Origin: Eshraghiella sp045129695
GTDB taxonomy: Bacteria; Bacillota; Clostridia; Lachnospirales; Lachnospiraceae
DNA length: 64,000 nt
Assembly (NCBI GenBank): GCA_045129695.1
Contig: JBGVJZ010000024.1
Span: 16,099-80,098, forward strand
Direction: 5' to 3'
Shown here: one piece after another, positions 51,818 through 61,768 of the stretch
Position numbering within the stretch: the stretch's first letter is position 1
Layout: each line of letters begins with the position of its first letter
Translations under genes and position numbers: made by a program
Notes under the pieces: generated by a model
What the model was told of the DNA's origin: nothing
The model's database searches: none
What the model saw: only the letters and a program-made list of their open reading frames with translations

Positions 51818-51846
51818 TTGACAAACGAAAAATATTATGTTATTTT
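51818..51846 (+). promoter_or_regulatory. Promoter of the DUF4173-like gene
   Basis: TTGACA (51818-51823), 17 bp, TATTTT (51841-51846). The RNA would start right at the AAGGAGG site. Confidence 0.5.
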
Positions 51847-51869
51847 TTGGAAAAAGGAGGTCATACAAA

Positions 51870-53435
51870 ATGAATGAAAATAGCGATTACAATCTTTACG
51901 CAACCGATACACCAAAACGTTTTTTTACAATCAGTGAATGTTTTTTTGCGTGGTTATGTCTTATAGGAGGATATGTGTTCTGGAGATTCCTGCCTGTTGA
52001 CCGGGCTCCGCTGGGCGGATTTCTGCTGGTGGTTATTACATTTATAAGCACTGCAATCATTTCCCGTATTAAAGGTGCCGTATTGCGCCCGCTGCCTGTT
52101 ATAATAGGAATTTCGGCGATAATAGTATCCACTACTCTGATAATATGTTCAAATACATTTTTGTATTTCTTTGCATATTGCTACGCACTTGCAGCATACT
52201 GTTATTTTATTTACGCAGTTAATGGTAATTCAACTAAGTCGGGGTTTAATGATTTAATTCTTGTGGATTTTATCAAATCACTTTTCATTCTTCCCTTCTG
52301 CTCATTCGGATATTTATTTAAAGCTATTTTTACCGGCAGGGGCAAAGGTAACGGAAAAAACTTTCTCAAAATCATTTTGGGCATTGCAATTGCACTTATT
52401 CCCACCGGAATTGTTATCTATCTTCTGTCTTACGACAATAATTTCAGGGAGCTTTTGAAGAATATTTTCAATTTCAGGTTTATAGATTTTTTCACATTCA
52501 CGGTGCGCCTGACTCTTGCAATTCCGACTGCAATGTATGTCTATGGATTATTCATTTCTGCATCCGAACACAAATGCAGTAATGTACTTACCGAGGATAC
52601 CTGCAGCAGAATTTGTTCTAAGGTAAAATTTCTTCCGGCAGCAACAACACTTACCGCTGTTATACCTTTATTGGCAGTATATGTTTTATTTTTCATTTCA
52701 CAGCTGGATTATTATATTTCGGGCTTTACCGGAGTTCTTCCCGATGGCTTAAGCTATGCTGACTATGCAAAAGAAGGTTTTTTCCAGCTGTGTACTGTAT
52801 CCGTAATTAATCTTATTGTTATTATTATTGCATCGATTTTCATGCAACAAAAGGATGCCTTTGGAAAAAAATTACTCAAAGCAATATCGATTGCCTATTC
52901 GATTGTTACTTTGATACTAATAAGTACTGCTTTATCCAAAATGTTTATGTACATAAGCTATTACGGACTTACGCAGAAAAGAGTATACTCCACATGGCTT
53001 ATGGCGGTTATAGCAATTATTTTTGTACTGCTTATAATCCGTCAGTTTGTTCCGGCTTTTAAAATCGTTGCATGCTCATTAACAGTATGTGTTGTTATGT
53101 TTGCAGGTCTGACGGTTGCCAATACGGATTCATTAATCGCCAAATATAATGTAAACTGCTATCTCGACGGAACTCTTGATGAGGTTGATATTGATGCATT
53201 ACTGAAGCTTGGTGATTCCTCAGTACCGGAGCTTGTAAATCTTGCAAAAGAGCTTGAATCGAGAATAGATAAGAATACCGCAGACAAAGAAGAGCAGAGT
53301 GTTTATGAAGAATTAATTCTAAATCTTTCCAGACTCTCTTATCATTATAAGGATGAGAATAAAGAATTTTACAGCTATACAATACCATATATCAGAGCAC
53401 AAAAATCACTAAAAAGCCTTGATTTACCCGAATAA
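51870..53435 (+). CDS. DUF4173/DUF4153-like polytopic membrane protein
   Basis: 521 residues with about thirteen hydrophobic segments and a soluble C-terminal tail of about 95 residues. The motif MYISYYGLTQKRVYSTWLM near residue 370 is the signature I associate with DUF4173. Function unknown; members are often next to ABC transporters and PadR-type regulators. ATG 51870 lies 9 nt after AAGGAGG; the open frame begins upstream at 51837 without a site. Confidence 0.78.
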   Translation: MNENSDYNLYATDTPKRFFTISECFFAWLCLIGGYVFWRFLPVDRAPLGGFLLVVITFISTAIISRIKGAVLRPLPVIIGISAIIVSTTLIICSNTFLYFFAYCYALAAYCYFIYAVNGNSTKSGFNDLILVDFIKSLFILPFCSFGYLFKAIFTGRGKGNGKNFLKIILGIAIALIPTGIVIYLLSYDNNFRELLKNIFNFRFIDFFTFTVRLTLAIPTAMYVYGLFISASEHKCSNVLTEDTCSRICSKVKFLPAATTLTAVIPLLAVYVLFFISQLDYYISGFTGVLPDGLSYADYAKEGFFQLCTVSVINLIVIIIASIFMQQKDAFGKKLLKAISIAYSIVTLILISTALSKMFMYISYYGLTQKRVYSTWLMAVIAIIFVLLIIRQFVPAFKIVACSLTVCVVMFAGLTVANTDSLIAKYNVNCYLDGTLDEVDIDALLKLGDSSVPELVNLAKELESRIDKNTADKEEQSVYEELILNLSRLSYHYKDENKEFYSYTIPYIRAQKSLKSLDLPE

Positions 53436-53443
53436 TGCATAAG

Positions 53444-53482
53444 AAAAAGGAGTAACACAAAAATTCTGTGCCGCTCCTTTTT
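53444..53482. terminator. Bidirectional terminator
   Basis: AAAAAGGAG and CTCCTTTTT arms between two convergent genes, with self-complementary A- and T-tails. Confidence 0.8.
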
Positions 53483-53495
53483 CATGAATATAAAT

Positions 53496-54833
53496 TTATT
53501 TTTCTGAACAGGATTTTTGGGACGGATTGTCCAGAAGCTCTCCGCCTGTGGCAAACCTTGAGCCGTGGCATGGGCAGTCCCAGCTCTGCTCTTCTTCATT
53601 CCACTTAAGCTCACAACCCATATGAGGACAACGCCGTTGTTTTGCCCCAAGCCATCCTGTTGCAAGACCTTTTACGCTTACGCCAATATCAACCAGAAAT
53701 TTTTTTAACCCTGCAACAACATTCATTCTCTGTGGTGAAAATACTTTTCTGTAAGGATTTTTAATTCCGCATATTTCATCACTGATAATCATTGCTGCAA
53801 CCATTGAAGCAGACATTCCCCATTTCTGAAATCCTGTTATAACATACAGATTAGGTGTAAAAAAAGAATACCTTCCTATAAAAGGAATTCCATCATGAGG
53901 CATACAGTCCTGTGCTGACCAGTGAGCCGTTTCCGTCCCCTGTGGATAGTATTTCTGTGCCTCCTGACGAATAAAGCAATATGATCCACCGTTACGGTTT
54001 TTACCTGTTCTGTGAGCCCCACCGCCTAACAGCAGCTTATCTCCCGACTGCCTTAATGATAATCCATTTTCGTCTATTCCATAATACATTCCTTTAATTT
54101 GTGGACATCCGGAAAGTGCCAGTACATAGCTTCTTTCCTGATGTTGTCTTAAGAAATAAAAGCCGGGTGCATTTATAATCGGATAATGAGTTGCTACAAC
54201 AATTCTATCAGCGTTGAACACCGTATTCTTTGTAATGACCTTATTACCCTTAATATCCAAAACCTTTGTATGCTCAAGTATTTCCAAGCCGGAAGCAATA
54301 TGCCTGACAAATTTTATTGGTGAAAACTGTGCCTGATTTCTAAAGCACACTGCTCCTTTTACAGGGAAAGGTAATTCCGTATTTCTGGTAAAATAAGCAT
54401 CAATCCCTAGATTAACAGCCGCCTCTGCCTCATCAATTACAAGCTGTTCGTCCTCCAGTGTATACAAATATGCCGGAACCCGTTCAAATTCGCACTCTAT
54501 TCCCTGCTCTGTAATAATTCTATCGTATTCCTTTATTGCTGCCTCTTGAGCTTTGGCATAAAGTGCTGCCTTTTTCATGCCGACAGTTCTGACTAATTTA
54601 CTATATTTAATGTCATGCTGACTTGTTATCTTGGCAGTTGTCCTTCCTGTCTGTCCTGAAGCAATTTCATCTGCCTCAAGTACCAGAACCTTTAGTCCCT
54701 TATTCCTCAGATAATAGGCAGTCAGAATTCCCGCCATGCCTGCCCCGATAACAATAACATCCCGGTGCTTATCACCTGACACATACTGTTTTGCTCTTAT
54801 ATACGGTGTTTCTTTTTGCCATAATGATTCCAT
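53496..54833 (-). CDS. FAD-dependent oxidoreductase with C-terminal Rieske domain (YhfW-like)
   Basis: 445 residues. A DadA-type FAD domain opens with DVIVIGAGMAGILTAYYL and continues with TTAKITSQHDIKYSKL. The C-terminal ~50 residues are a Rieske [2Fe-2S] site: CPHMGC ... CPCHGSRF, with both Cys-His pairs. The pairing is found in Bacillus YhfW. Substrate unknown; it probably oxidises an amine or amino acid and passes electrons through the cluster. The tail is short after the cluster (DNPSQKSCSEK) compared with other members, so the C-terminus may be slightly truncated. Confidence 0.88.
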   Translation of the reverse strand: MESLWQKETPYIRAKQYVSGDKHRDVIVIGAGMAGILTAYYLRNKGLKVLVLEADEIASGQTGRTTAKITSQHDIKYSKLVRTVGMKKAALYAKAQEAAIKEYDRIITEQGIECEFERVPAYLYTLEDEQLVIDEAEAAVNLGIDAYFTRNTELPFPVKGAVCFRNQAQFSPIKFVRHIASGLEILEHTKVLDIKGNKVITKNTVFNADRIVVATHYPIINAPGFYFLRQHQERSYVLALSGCPQIKGMYYGIDENGLSLRQSGDKLLLGGGAHRTGKNRNGGSYCFIRQEAQKYYPQGTETAHWSAQDCMPHDGIPFIGRYSFFTPNLYVITGFQKWGMSASMVAAMIISDEICGIKNPYRKVFSPQRMNVVAGLKKFLVDIGVSVKGLATGWLGAKQRRCPHMGCELKWNEEEQSWDCPCHGSRFATGGELLDNPSQKSCSEK

Positions 54834-54930
54834 ACAATTATCCTCAATTATTTTAGTATAATTAGTATGTACCCGTTTAATAAAAAGAATTCATAAAAGA
54901 ACATCAGCCTTACATCTGCCATATACTCCT

Positions 54931-56739
54931 TTATGTCTCGAATCCGGCATACTGTGTGATATACAAATCATAATATTTCCCTCTCTGTGCCAGCAATTCA
55001 TCATGATTTCCGCTTTAAACAATCTGACCTTTGTCCATAACAACAATCAGGTCAGCATCACGAATCGTAGACAGACGGTGAGCAATCACAATACTGGTTC
55101 GGTCACGCATAAGGATCTGCATTGCATTTTGGATTGTTTTTTCAGTTCTGGTATCTATATTGGATGTTGCTTCATCCAAAATCAGTATCTCAGGGTCAGC
55201 AACAAATGCCCGGGCAATGGCAAGAAGCTGTCTCTGCCCCTGACTTATACCTGCGCCTGAGGCGGTAAGCATAGTATCATATCCTTCAGGCAGTATTTTT
55301 AAGAGCTCCCCACAGCAGCTCATCCTGACAGCCTCATCAAGCTGCTGTTGTGTAGCCGCTTCATTCGCATACATCATATTGTTGCGAACAGTATCTGAAA
55401 ATAGCACCGTATCCTGCAAAACAATGGCTACATTCTTTCGTAGACTGTCTCTGGATACTTCTGCTATATTTTGACCACCAATCAGTATTTCACCGCTGTC
55501 AATATCGTAAAACCTCATCAGCAGGTTAACAACGGTAGTCTTCCCACTGCCCGTCGAGCCTACCAGTGCCACTTTTTTACCTGAAGGTACTGTCAGACTA
55601 AAATCCCGGATAACAGGATGACCCGGCTCATAAGAAAAGTTAACATTTCTGAAAAATACCGTTGCATCATTCTTCTCTGTCAATGCTTCACCTGTCATAT
55701 CCTCTCCGGCTTCATCCAGCACTGTGAATACACGCTCTGCACCTGCTATGGCAGTCTGAAGCTGCCCGTAAATCTGTGCAATTTCATTGATGGGTCTGCT
55801 GAATTGTTTGGCATATACAATAAATGCAGAAATAACACCGACTGAAATCAGTCCGTTATTTGCAAAATAACCGCCAAATGCAGCAATTATAACAAATCCG
55901 ATATTACCGATACAGTTCATGACCGGACCCATTACACCACTGAATATATCAGTGCAGATACCTGCTTTGGTAAGTGAATCGGAGGTATCACAAAATTCTT
56001 TTACAGTAATATCCTGATGATTGTATGCTACAACTGTACGATAACCTGAAATCATTTCCTCCACGGTTCCGTTAAGCTGTCCCAGAAGCATCTGTCTCTT
56101 ACGGGAAAATTTACGCACATTTTTTGACAATATTTTAGTAGCAATCAGAGTCAGAACAACCGTTACACAGCTGAGCAGTGCCAACTGCCAGCAGTACCAC
56201 AGCATAATAGCCACAGTCCCTGTAATAGTAAGCACGCCTGAAATCAGAGAAGGAAGTGCCTGTGAAACAGTGGAGGAGATATTCTCAATGTCGATGGTCA
56301 TACGGCTCATCACATCACCATGAGAATGTGTATCAAGATAACGTATCGGTAAGTCTATAGTTTTACCAAACAACTCCTCTCTCATCCGTTTAACAATTCT
56401 CTGACTAAGCTTCGCACTAATGAGCCCCTGTAAAAGCTGGCCTGCACTGTAAATCAGATATGAGGCAAGCATCAATATTAGTGTAGTTATTAAATTCCCC
56501 TCCAATTTTCCTGCAATAATGTCGATGGCTTTACTTTGAAGGCTGGGTGCATATACACCACATAAGGTTCAAAATACCACGATGGCAAGCATGGAGCAAA
56601 CCATCAATTTTTCTTTGGTAAAATATGTTATTATCCTCTTAAGAGTATTTCCGACATTTTCAGCATGTTCCACCTCATTAAATCCCGCCCCACGATTCAT
56701 GCCGGGAATAGTACGTTCAATAAGCTTTTTATCATCCAT
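54931..56739 (-). pseudogene. Heterodimeric ABC exporter subunit with two in-frame stops
   Basis: The frame of 603 codons runs from ATG 56739 (GGAGGG upstream) to TAA at 54931, interrupted by TGA (56569-56571) in the first membrane helix (after LAIVVF, before TLCGVYAPSL) and by TAA (55015-55017) in place of a probable Glu codon (MDKGQIV-stop-SGNHDELL). Between and after the stops the reading frame is intact: Walker A GSTGSGKTTV, Walker B ILILDEATSNID, H-loop IVIAHRLSTI and a degenerate signature ISQGQRQL, as in the catalytic half of LmrD/TM288-type exporters. Both stops could be single-base changes, implying recent inactivation. Confidence 0.85.
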
Positions 56740-58440
56740 TGTTATCTCCCTCCTCTCCCATTTGTGAATCATATATATCACGATATGTCTTGCAGGTTCC
56801 CATCAATTCATCATGGGTACCGCAGGCAGTAATAGAACCATTATCCATAACAATAATACGGTCCGCTCTGCGCACCGATGCAATACGCTGTGCAATAATT
56901 ATTTTGGTACTTTCCGAACCGGTTTTCTCTAAAGCATCATATAAATCCGCCTCTGTTCTCAAATCCAATGCACTTGTCGAATCATCAAAAATCAGTATTT
57001 CAGCACCTTTTATAATAGCCCTCGAAATGGAAACACGCTGCTTCTGTCCTCCGGATAAGCTCATGCCGCGTTCTGCAACCATTGTATTATAACCATCAGG
57101 TGAGGACTGTATAAACTCGTCTGCCTGCGCGATTTTGGCAGCCTGAACGACGGTCTCTTCATTTGCACCCGGACTTCCCCATTCAATATTTTCCTTAATA
57201 GAGATACTGAATAATTCACTTTTTTGCAATGCAATCGAAATTTTGTCTCTTAAGTGCTTCTGCTTATATTCCCGTACATCCACACCGTCCACCAGAACAG
57301 CACCCTCGTTCACATCATAGAAACGTGGAATAAGATTCACAAGCGAGGATTTTCCGCACCCGGTTGCCCCCATAATTGCAACTGTTTCACCGGGTTGAAT
57401 TGTTAAATTAATATTTTTCAGAATAATGTGATCACTTCCCGGATAAGCAAATGACACATTGCGGAATTCGACCTGACCGCGAATATCTGATTTTCCCTCA
57501 TAAGCACCATCCTTCAATTCCGGCTGACTATGCAACACCTCCTTCAATCGCTTCCAGGAGGCAAGACCACGGGAAATATTCTGAAATAACATAACAAGCA
57601 TCAGAATACCATTAAGCATCTGGGTGGTATATGTAATAGCCGCCATAATATTTCCCGGAGTAGCAGCCCCTCTGTCTGCTTCATAGGATCCCAACAGAAG
57701 AATAATCGTAACAACAACATACATTAACGCATTTATAACCGGATTCATAAATGCAAAAATTGTCAGCACCTGAAGCTGCGTCTTTATCAGTTCTCCATTT
57801 GCTTTTCCAAAACGAACCTTTTCGTATATTTCCCTGACACAGGCTTTTATCATACGTATACCTGATACATCCTCCTGCATGACAGCGTTAATCTTATCAA
57901 GCTGTGCCTGCAGCCCGGTAAATAAAGGATTCGCTTTATATAAGCAAAAAGCAAGGCAGCCTACTATGAACGGAAAAGCACAAAGCACAATCAATCCAAA
58001 TTGTCTGTTCAGCCTGAATAAAAAGAATATACTTCCAAACATCAGCATGGAGGTACGAATCATCCCACGTACAAATTGCGAAACAAAATTCTGTACCTGG
58101 GTAATATCATTAGTCACACGGGTCACAAGTGAACCTGCTCCCATCCTGTCAGCCTGTGGAAAAGAAAATGTCATAATGCTGCGAAAGCAGTCTTTACGTA
58201 TTTCATTTCCAATATTTTGTCCGCTCATATGAACAAATACATTGTTGAGTGAACCACACGCTCCTCCAAAAACAACGAGAATTATCATCCTGATTCCCAT
58301 GGACCATACAAGCTTCATATCTCCACTTCCACCATTATTAACTCCTAATACTCCGTCATCCACAATTCTGCTCATAATTTCCGGCTGCAGTAAATCCATA
58401 AGAACCTCTCCAACCATAAATAAGGCAGCTATGATGGCGT
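56732..58440 (-). pseudogene. Heterodimeric ABC exporter subunit, 5' end missing
   Basis: An open frame of about 568 codons with six membrane helices and a nucleotide-binding domain: Walker A GATGCGKSSLV, signature LSGGQKQRV, Walker B ILIFDDSTSALD (Asp instead of catalytic Glu) and Gln instead of His in IIIAQRIASV. Those changes mark the degenerate half of LmrC/TM287-type heterodimers, so it partners the next gene, which it overlaps by 8 bp. The family sequence is readable upstream of the first ATG (58417) as FYAIIAALF, then stops at a TAG near 58441. About 15 expected residues, the start codon and a ribosome binding site are absent. Confidence 0.7.
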
Positions 58441-58589
58441 AAAACTAAGATTTACAATAGTCCGAAGGACTATCTTGAGGATTGAGGAAGCGGTTGGCAC
58501 CGTGTTTTAGTGAGACATGCATGGATTGGCTGAATTGTCTGCCGTAAGCCTGCTTACATGCAGACATATTCAAGCGAATCCATATGCGG
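58441..58589. other. Junction region upstream of the truncated ABC gene
   Basis: 149 bp without a gene. It holds a perfect 7-bp hairpin (ATAGTCC/GGACTAT, about 58457-58473) and the long inverted repeat at 58519-58587. It replaces the expected 5' end and promoter of the ABC exporter operon. Confidence 0.5.
58519..58587 (-). repeat. Long imperfect hairpin after the GT-D gene
   Basis: The arms 58519-58542 and 58559-58587 are complementary along their length with a few one- or two-base bulges (GGATTGGCTGAATTGTCTGC against GCAGACATATTCAAGCGAATCC); the loop holds a second stem, GTAAG/CTTAC. It starts 3 bp after the GT-D stop codon. No T-run follows, so it is not a typical terminator; it could protect the 3' end or be a mobile palindrome remnant. 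Confidence 0.55.
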
Positions 58590-59624
58590 TCAATAAATCT
58601 CCCCGACTACCTGACTCCTGTAGACTTCATCTTCGATTGGTGCCAGCTGCATTTCGCCCATCCACTCATTATTGTATTTACCTTCAACTGACGTTCTCAC
58701 GCCTTCGCCTCGCAGAAACCATTCATATTCCATGTCAGCATGTCCGATATCAACTGCCTGAAAGCCTGCTTTACATAAATCATATGCAAGCACTGTTGCC
58801 GTAGGTCCAAGTGCAATAAGGAAAAGCGAATCCTTATCCTGATTCAGGCACATCCCAAGAAGTTCATCATATCGTAAAAATGCATTTTCTGCCGGACCAA
58901 GAATCCTCTTAATTGAAGCGACATTATCGAATAAATCATTTCCGACTCCAAGACCTGTATAACATCCCTCAACAAAAACGCAATTTCTTCCGTCCCATAT
59001 CCTTTTGAGATTATTAAAACGTTTTAATGGTGCATCTGACTGATTATCCGCATATACAATATATGGTCTTGTAACGTATGTATCACAATATTGTTTATCC
59101 GGTCTTAGCAAAGCAGTATGTTCCGCTCTTACCTGTACCGACATATAACATCGTATTTCTCTCTGCGTCTGCTCAGAATATTTATCCAGATTACCATAAT
59201 TATCCGCTATTCCGATTAAAAGTCTGTCATCATCACAGGAAAGTACCTCCATAAGCCGCTCTTTTAACCGCTCATCCGTAATCGTCTGGAATTTATGTCT
59301 TATTCTTCCCGCTATTACTGAAAATTCACCATCTCCAAAACGTGCCAATGATTTGTGATTATTTACAATTTCATCAATGGTTTTATCTGCCGGCAGAATA
59401 TTGGGATAAAATAACTCCTTATTCTTATATCTTGGATCATTTATTTCATAATATATATTTCTTCTCAGCCATTCAGTTTCAGATTGATTGTTTTCAATCA
59501 TTTTTATAAGCTGATTGTTCGACTGCAGTAATATTCTGTTCGAATTCTCAAGTGCAATAAGCCTTTGCTGCATATTATTTACAATGTTAACCAACTGTAA
59601 AAACTGCTGTTCAATACCATCCAT
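58590..59624 (-). CDS. GT-D-fold glycosyltransferase (DUF1792)
   Basis: 344 residues. The N-terminal ~50 residues form a coiled coil (FLQLVNIVNNMQQRLIALEN). The catalytic part contains LARFGDGEFSVIAGR, whose DGE triad is the metal-binding signature of the GT-D fold, plus LLIGIADNYGN, FVEGCYTGLGVGNDLF and LFLIALGPTATVLAYDL. GT-D enzymes such as DGT1 extend glycans on serine-rich adhesins. A flagellin-like gene lies 400 bp away in the other direction, so a flagellin or cell-surface acceptor is possible, not shown. Confidence 0.82.
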   Translation of the reverse strand: MDGIEQQFLQLVNIVNNMQQRLIALENSNRILLQSNNQLIKMIENNQSETEWLRRNIYYEINDPRYKNKELFYPNILPADKTIDEIVNNHKSLARFGDGEFSVIAGRIRHKFQTITDERLKERLMEVLSCDDDRLLIGIADNYGNLDKYSEQTQREIRCYMSVQVRAEHTALLRPDKQYCDTYVTRPYIVYADNQSDAPLKRFNNLKRIWDGRNCVFVEGCYTGLGVGNDLFDNVASIKRILGPAENAFLRYDELLGMCLNQDKDSLFLIALGPTATVLAYDLCKAGFQAVDIGHADMEYEWFLRGEGVRTSVEGKYNNEWMGEMQLAPIEDEVYRSQVVGEIY

Positions 59625-60027
59625 CTATATACCTCCATCTTATGTTTATGTTTTTAAAGTATAACATTTTTTCAATAATAATACACCTTATTTCTATATA
59701 AATATAATATTTGTCCGACTTTATAACTTATGCTATAATTCTACTATATTTAACGGGGAGGTACAAAATGTACAAACGGATTATTGCGTCATAAATTTAT
59801 TAATCGTGCCATTGAGATAATTGATTATTATCTCAATCTGACACAGAATTAGACCAAACAGGAAAAATACCATATTCTTATAGATTTGCTAATTACTTGT
59901 ATAAGCCGCTAAGAGCTTGAATAAATCAAAAAAAATTTAACACTAAAATAAATATTGTATTATATCATTACAACTGATATAATTAAATTAAAGTATGACA
60001 TTCAAATATCAGAGAGGAGGTATCTCT
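59625..60027. other. Gene-free interval of 403 bp with a decayed small gene
   Basis: It contains a strong promoter (TTGTCC 59711-59716, 17 bp, extended TGCTATAAT ending 59739), a strong GGGGAGG site and an ATG at 59768 that opens only eight codons (MYKRIIAS, stop 59792-59794). One frame over, the sequence reads RAIEIIDYYLNLTQN, stop, TKQEKYHILIDLL, as if a small protein had decayed by a frameshift and a stop. An inverted repeat ATTGAGATAA/TTATCTCAAT lies at 59811-59837. The flagellin-like gene's promoter is at the right end. Confidence 0.45.
59955..59983 (+). promoter_or_regulatory. Sigma-A-type promoter of the flagellin-like gene
   Basis: TTGTAT (59955-59960), 17 bp, TATAAT (59978-59983). 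I see no sigma-28 box (TAAA-N15-GCCGATAA), unusual for a flagellin gene. Confidence 0.55.
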
Positions 60028-60786
60028 ATGAGCATCCGATCAATTGGTAGTAATACATATAATGTATATGAACAGCTTTCGACCGGAAAGCGTATTAATT
60101 CCGCAGCAGATGACCCGGCAGGACTCGCAATCGCAGAGAAATTAGAGACACAGACCAATGGTTATGACATTGGAGGGGCTAATGCTTCCGCTTCCCAGAG
60201 CATGATTAACATCGCAGACGGAGCACTTGCATCAGTAACAGACTCTTTACAGAGAATTCGTGAATTAAGTATACAGGCATCCAACACCGCCGTATATGGT
60301 GAGGATGAGATTAATGCAATACAGCAGGAGATTGATGGTCTTAAAGAGCATATATCCTATGTTGCAGATAATACACAGTTTAACACAATGAATCTTTTGG
60401 ACGGCAGCATGAGCAATTTCCACATTGCCACCAACCCTGACGGAAGCGGAATGGACATTGATATGCCTGATTCAACCCTGGCAGCTCTTGGTATTGCAGA
60501 TTACGATGTAACAGGCTCTTTTGATATCTCGGTTATTGATGAGGCAATTAACAAAGTTAATTCTGCAAGAAGCGAACTGGGTGCGAACTCGAATCGTCTT
60601 GACTATGCTATGAATTATAATTCATATGCATCATACAATCTGACCTCTGCAAAGAGTACAATTGAGGATTTGGATATGCCTAAGGCAATTTCTGAATTGG
60701 AAAAGGAAAGACTTCTTGATGAATACAGAATCATGATGATGAAGAAAGAACAGGAAGAAAAATCCCATGTACTAAAATTATTTAAA
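60028..60786 (+). CDS. Short flagellin-like protein
   Basis: About 252 residues from ATG 60028 (AGGAGG upstream). The conserved flagellin N-terminus is clear: LSTGKRINSAADDPAGLAIA, then ASASQSMINIADGALASVTD and LQRIRELSIQASN, followed by DNTQFNTMNLLDGS. The C-terminal D1 helix is recognisable (INKVNSARSELGANSNRLDYA). The first ~20 residues of the usual D0 domain (MRINHNIxALN) are missing and the tail ends KKEQEEKSHVLKLFK instead of the usual ANQxPQxVLQLL. It lacks the variable D2/D3 region. It could be a minor or assembly-regulating flagellin; polymerisation is doubtful with both D0 ends altered. No other flagellar gene is in the window. Confidence 0.88.
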
Positions 60787-60799
60787 TAATGATCATTAT

Positions 60800-60828
60800 A
60801 AGCCTGAAGACTTGTTTTCTTCAGGCTT
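60800..60828. terminator. Terminator after the flagellin-like gene
   Basis: AAGCCTGAAGA and TCTTCAGGCTT, 11-bp perfect arms, followed by GTTTTAT. Confidence 0.85.
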
Positions 60829-60865
60829 GTTTTATAATTAATTCTCTAGTAGGCATCCAATCATC

Positions 60866-61756
60866 CTATGTTGTTGACCGGTAGTTCTGTTCAGTATAGA
60901 ATTTATCCCTTAAATATACCGGCTTATACGACAACTTGGCTTTACGAATTCCTTCGTGCCCCATATCATCTTCCCGGTTTACATATTTGTATCCTGATAT
61001 GCTGTTTGCCGCAAACTGCTGATTAATTGCCTGATACAAGCCCGGAATATCATATGCCTTTTCAAAATGTGTCACGAAAACCTCTTCGTTCAATTCCTCT
61101 CCAAAACAAAAAGCCACTACTTCACCTTTAATTCTTATTAATCCGCCGATGAAACCAAACTTTTCATATTCCGAAAAAGCTTTATCGAGTATCAGAAGCT
61201 CCTCTTCGTACTCTTCTCTGTTAGACTTTCTCTCTGCCCAGTTATTCTTCATTAAGAGGCATTCCTCTATATTATTCCTTGATATTTTCTCGTATACAAA
61301 TTCGTTATTCTTCAAGAATTTGTTCAGGTTATTTTTCTTGCTGTGATATTTGCTTCCTGATAATTTAATTAGTTCTTCCACAGAATAAATATAATCACTG
61401 TCCGCCCTGTCATAGTCAAATTTAAATCTGTCACCAAATATTTCCTGCAATTGCTCCATCATCTGAACCGATAGATTATTAAGCATAAAACCACACCCGT
61501 TGTCTAAAGCATCTCTTTTCAACATTTCAATAAACTCTTTTGTGTTATCGGGCAGACTAACAGGCGAATATATAGCCTTGCCATTATCAATAAGCCTGTA
61601 TACCAGCACTTCGTCAAAGACTGCACAATGAAGCTTTTCCACATCATTCCACATAAAAATATTTGCAACTGAAAACTCACAATTATCCGTATCAGCCTTA
61701 CGCGTGTATTCTCTTATCAACTCAATATCCGTATCACATACTTTTTTAAAATTCAT
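60866..61756 (-). CDS. DUF2156 (phosphatidylglycerol lysyltransferase-like) protein
   Basis: 296 residues of the acyl-CoA N-acyltransferase fold, DUF2156/LPG synthase C-terminal type: FSVANIFMWND, LSGSKYHSKKNNLNKFLKNNEF, VVAFCFGEELNEEVFVTHFEKA, YKYVNREDDMGHEGIRKAKLSYKP. In MprF this domain transfers lysine to phosphatidylglycerol, but this soluble stand-alone form lacks the MprF membrane half, so its acceptor is unknown. It follows the GNAT gene by 12 bp in one operon. Confidence 0.82.
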   Translation of the reverse strand: MNFKKVCDTDIELIREYTRKADTDNCEFSVANIFMWNDVEKLHCAVFDEVLVYRLIDNGKAIYSPVSLPDNTKEFIEMLKRDALDNGCGFMLNNLSVQMMEQLQEIFGDRFKFDYDRADSDYIYSVEELIKLSGSKYHSKKNNLNKFLKNNEFVYEKISRNNIEECLLMKNNWAERKSNREEYEEELLILDKAFSEYEKFGFIGGLIRIKGEVVAFCFGEELNEEVFVTHFEKAYDIPGLYQAINQQFAANSISGYKYVNREDDMGHEGIRKAKLSYKPVYLRDKFYTEQNYRSTT

Positions 61757-61768
61757 CTCTACTCCTGC

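Noticed and set aside
56569..56571. TGA as selenocysteine or recoded codon
   Set aside because: It lies in a membrane helix with no catalytic role, the same gene has a second stop (TAA), and no selenocysteine element is apparent.
56506..56781. Two separate genes (a 70-residue protein and a 496-residue ABC protein)
   Set aside because: Both are in one frame and join into a normal ABC exporter once the TGA at 56569 is read through, so they are annotated as one pseudogene.
59940..60000. Sigma-28 flagellar promoter
   Set aside because: No TAAA-N15-GCCGATAA pattern; only a sigma-A-like promoter is present.
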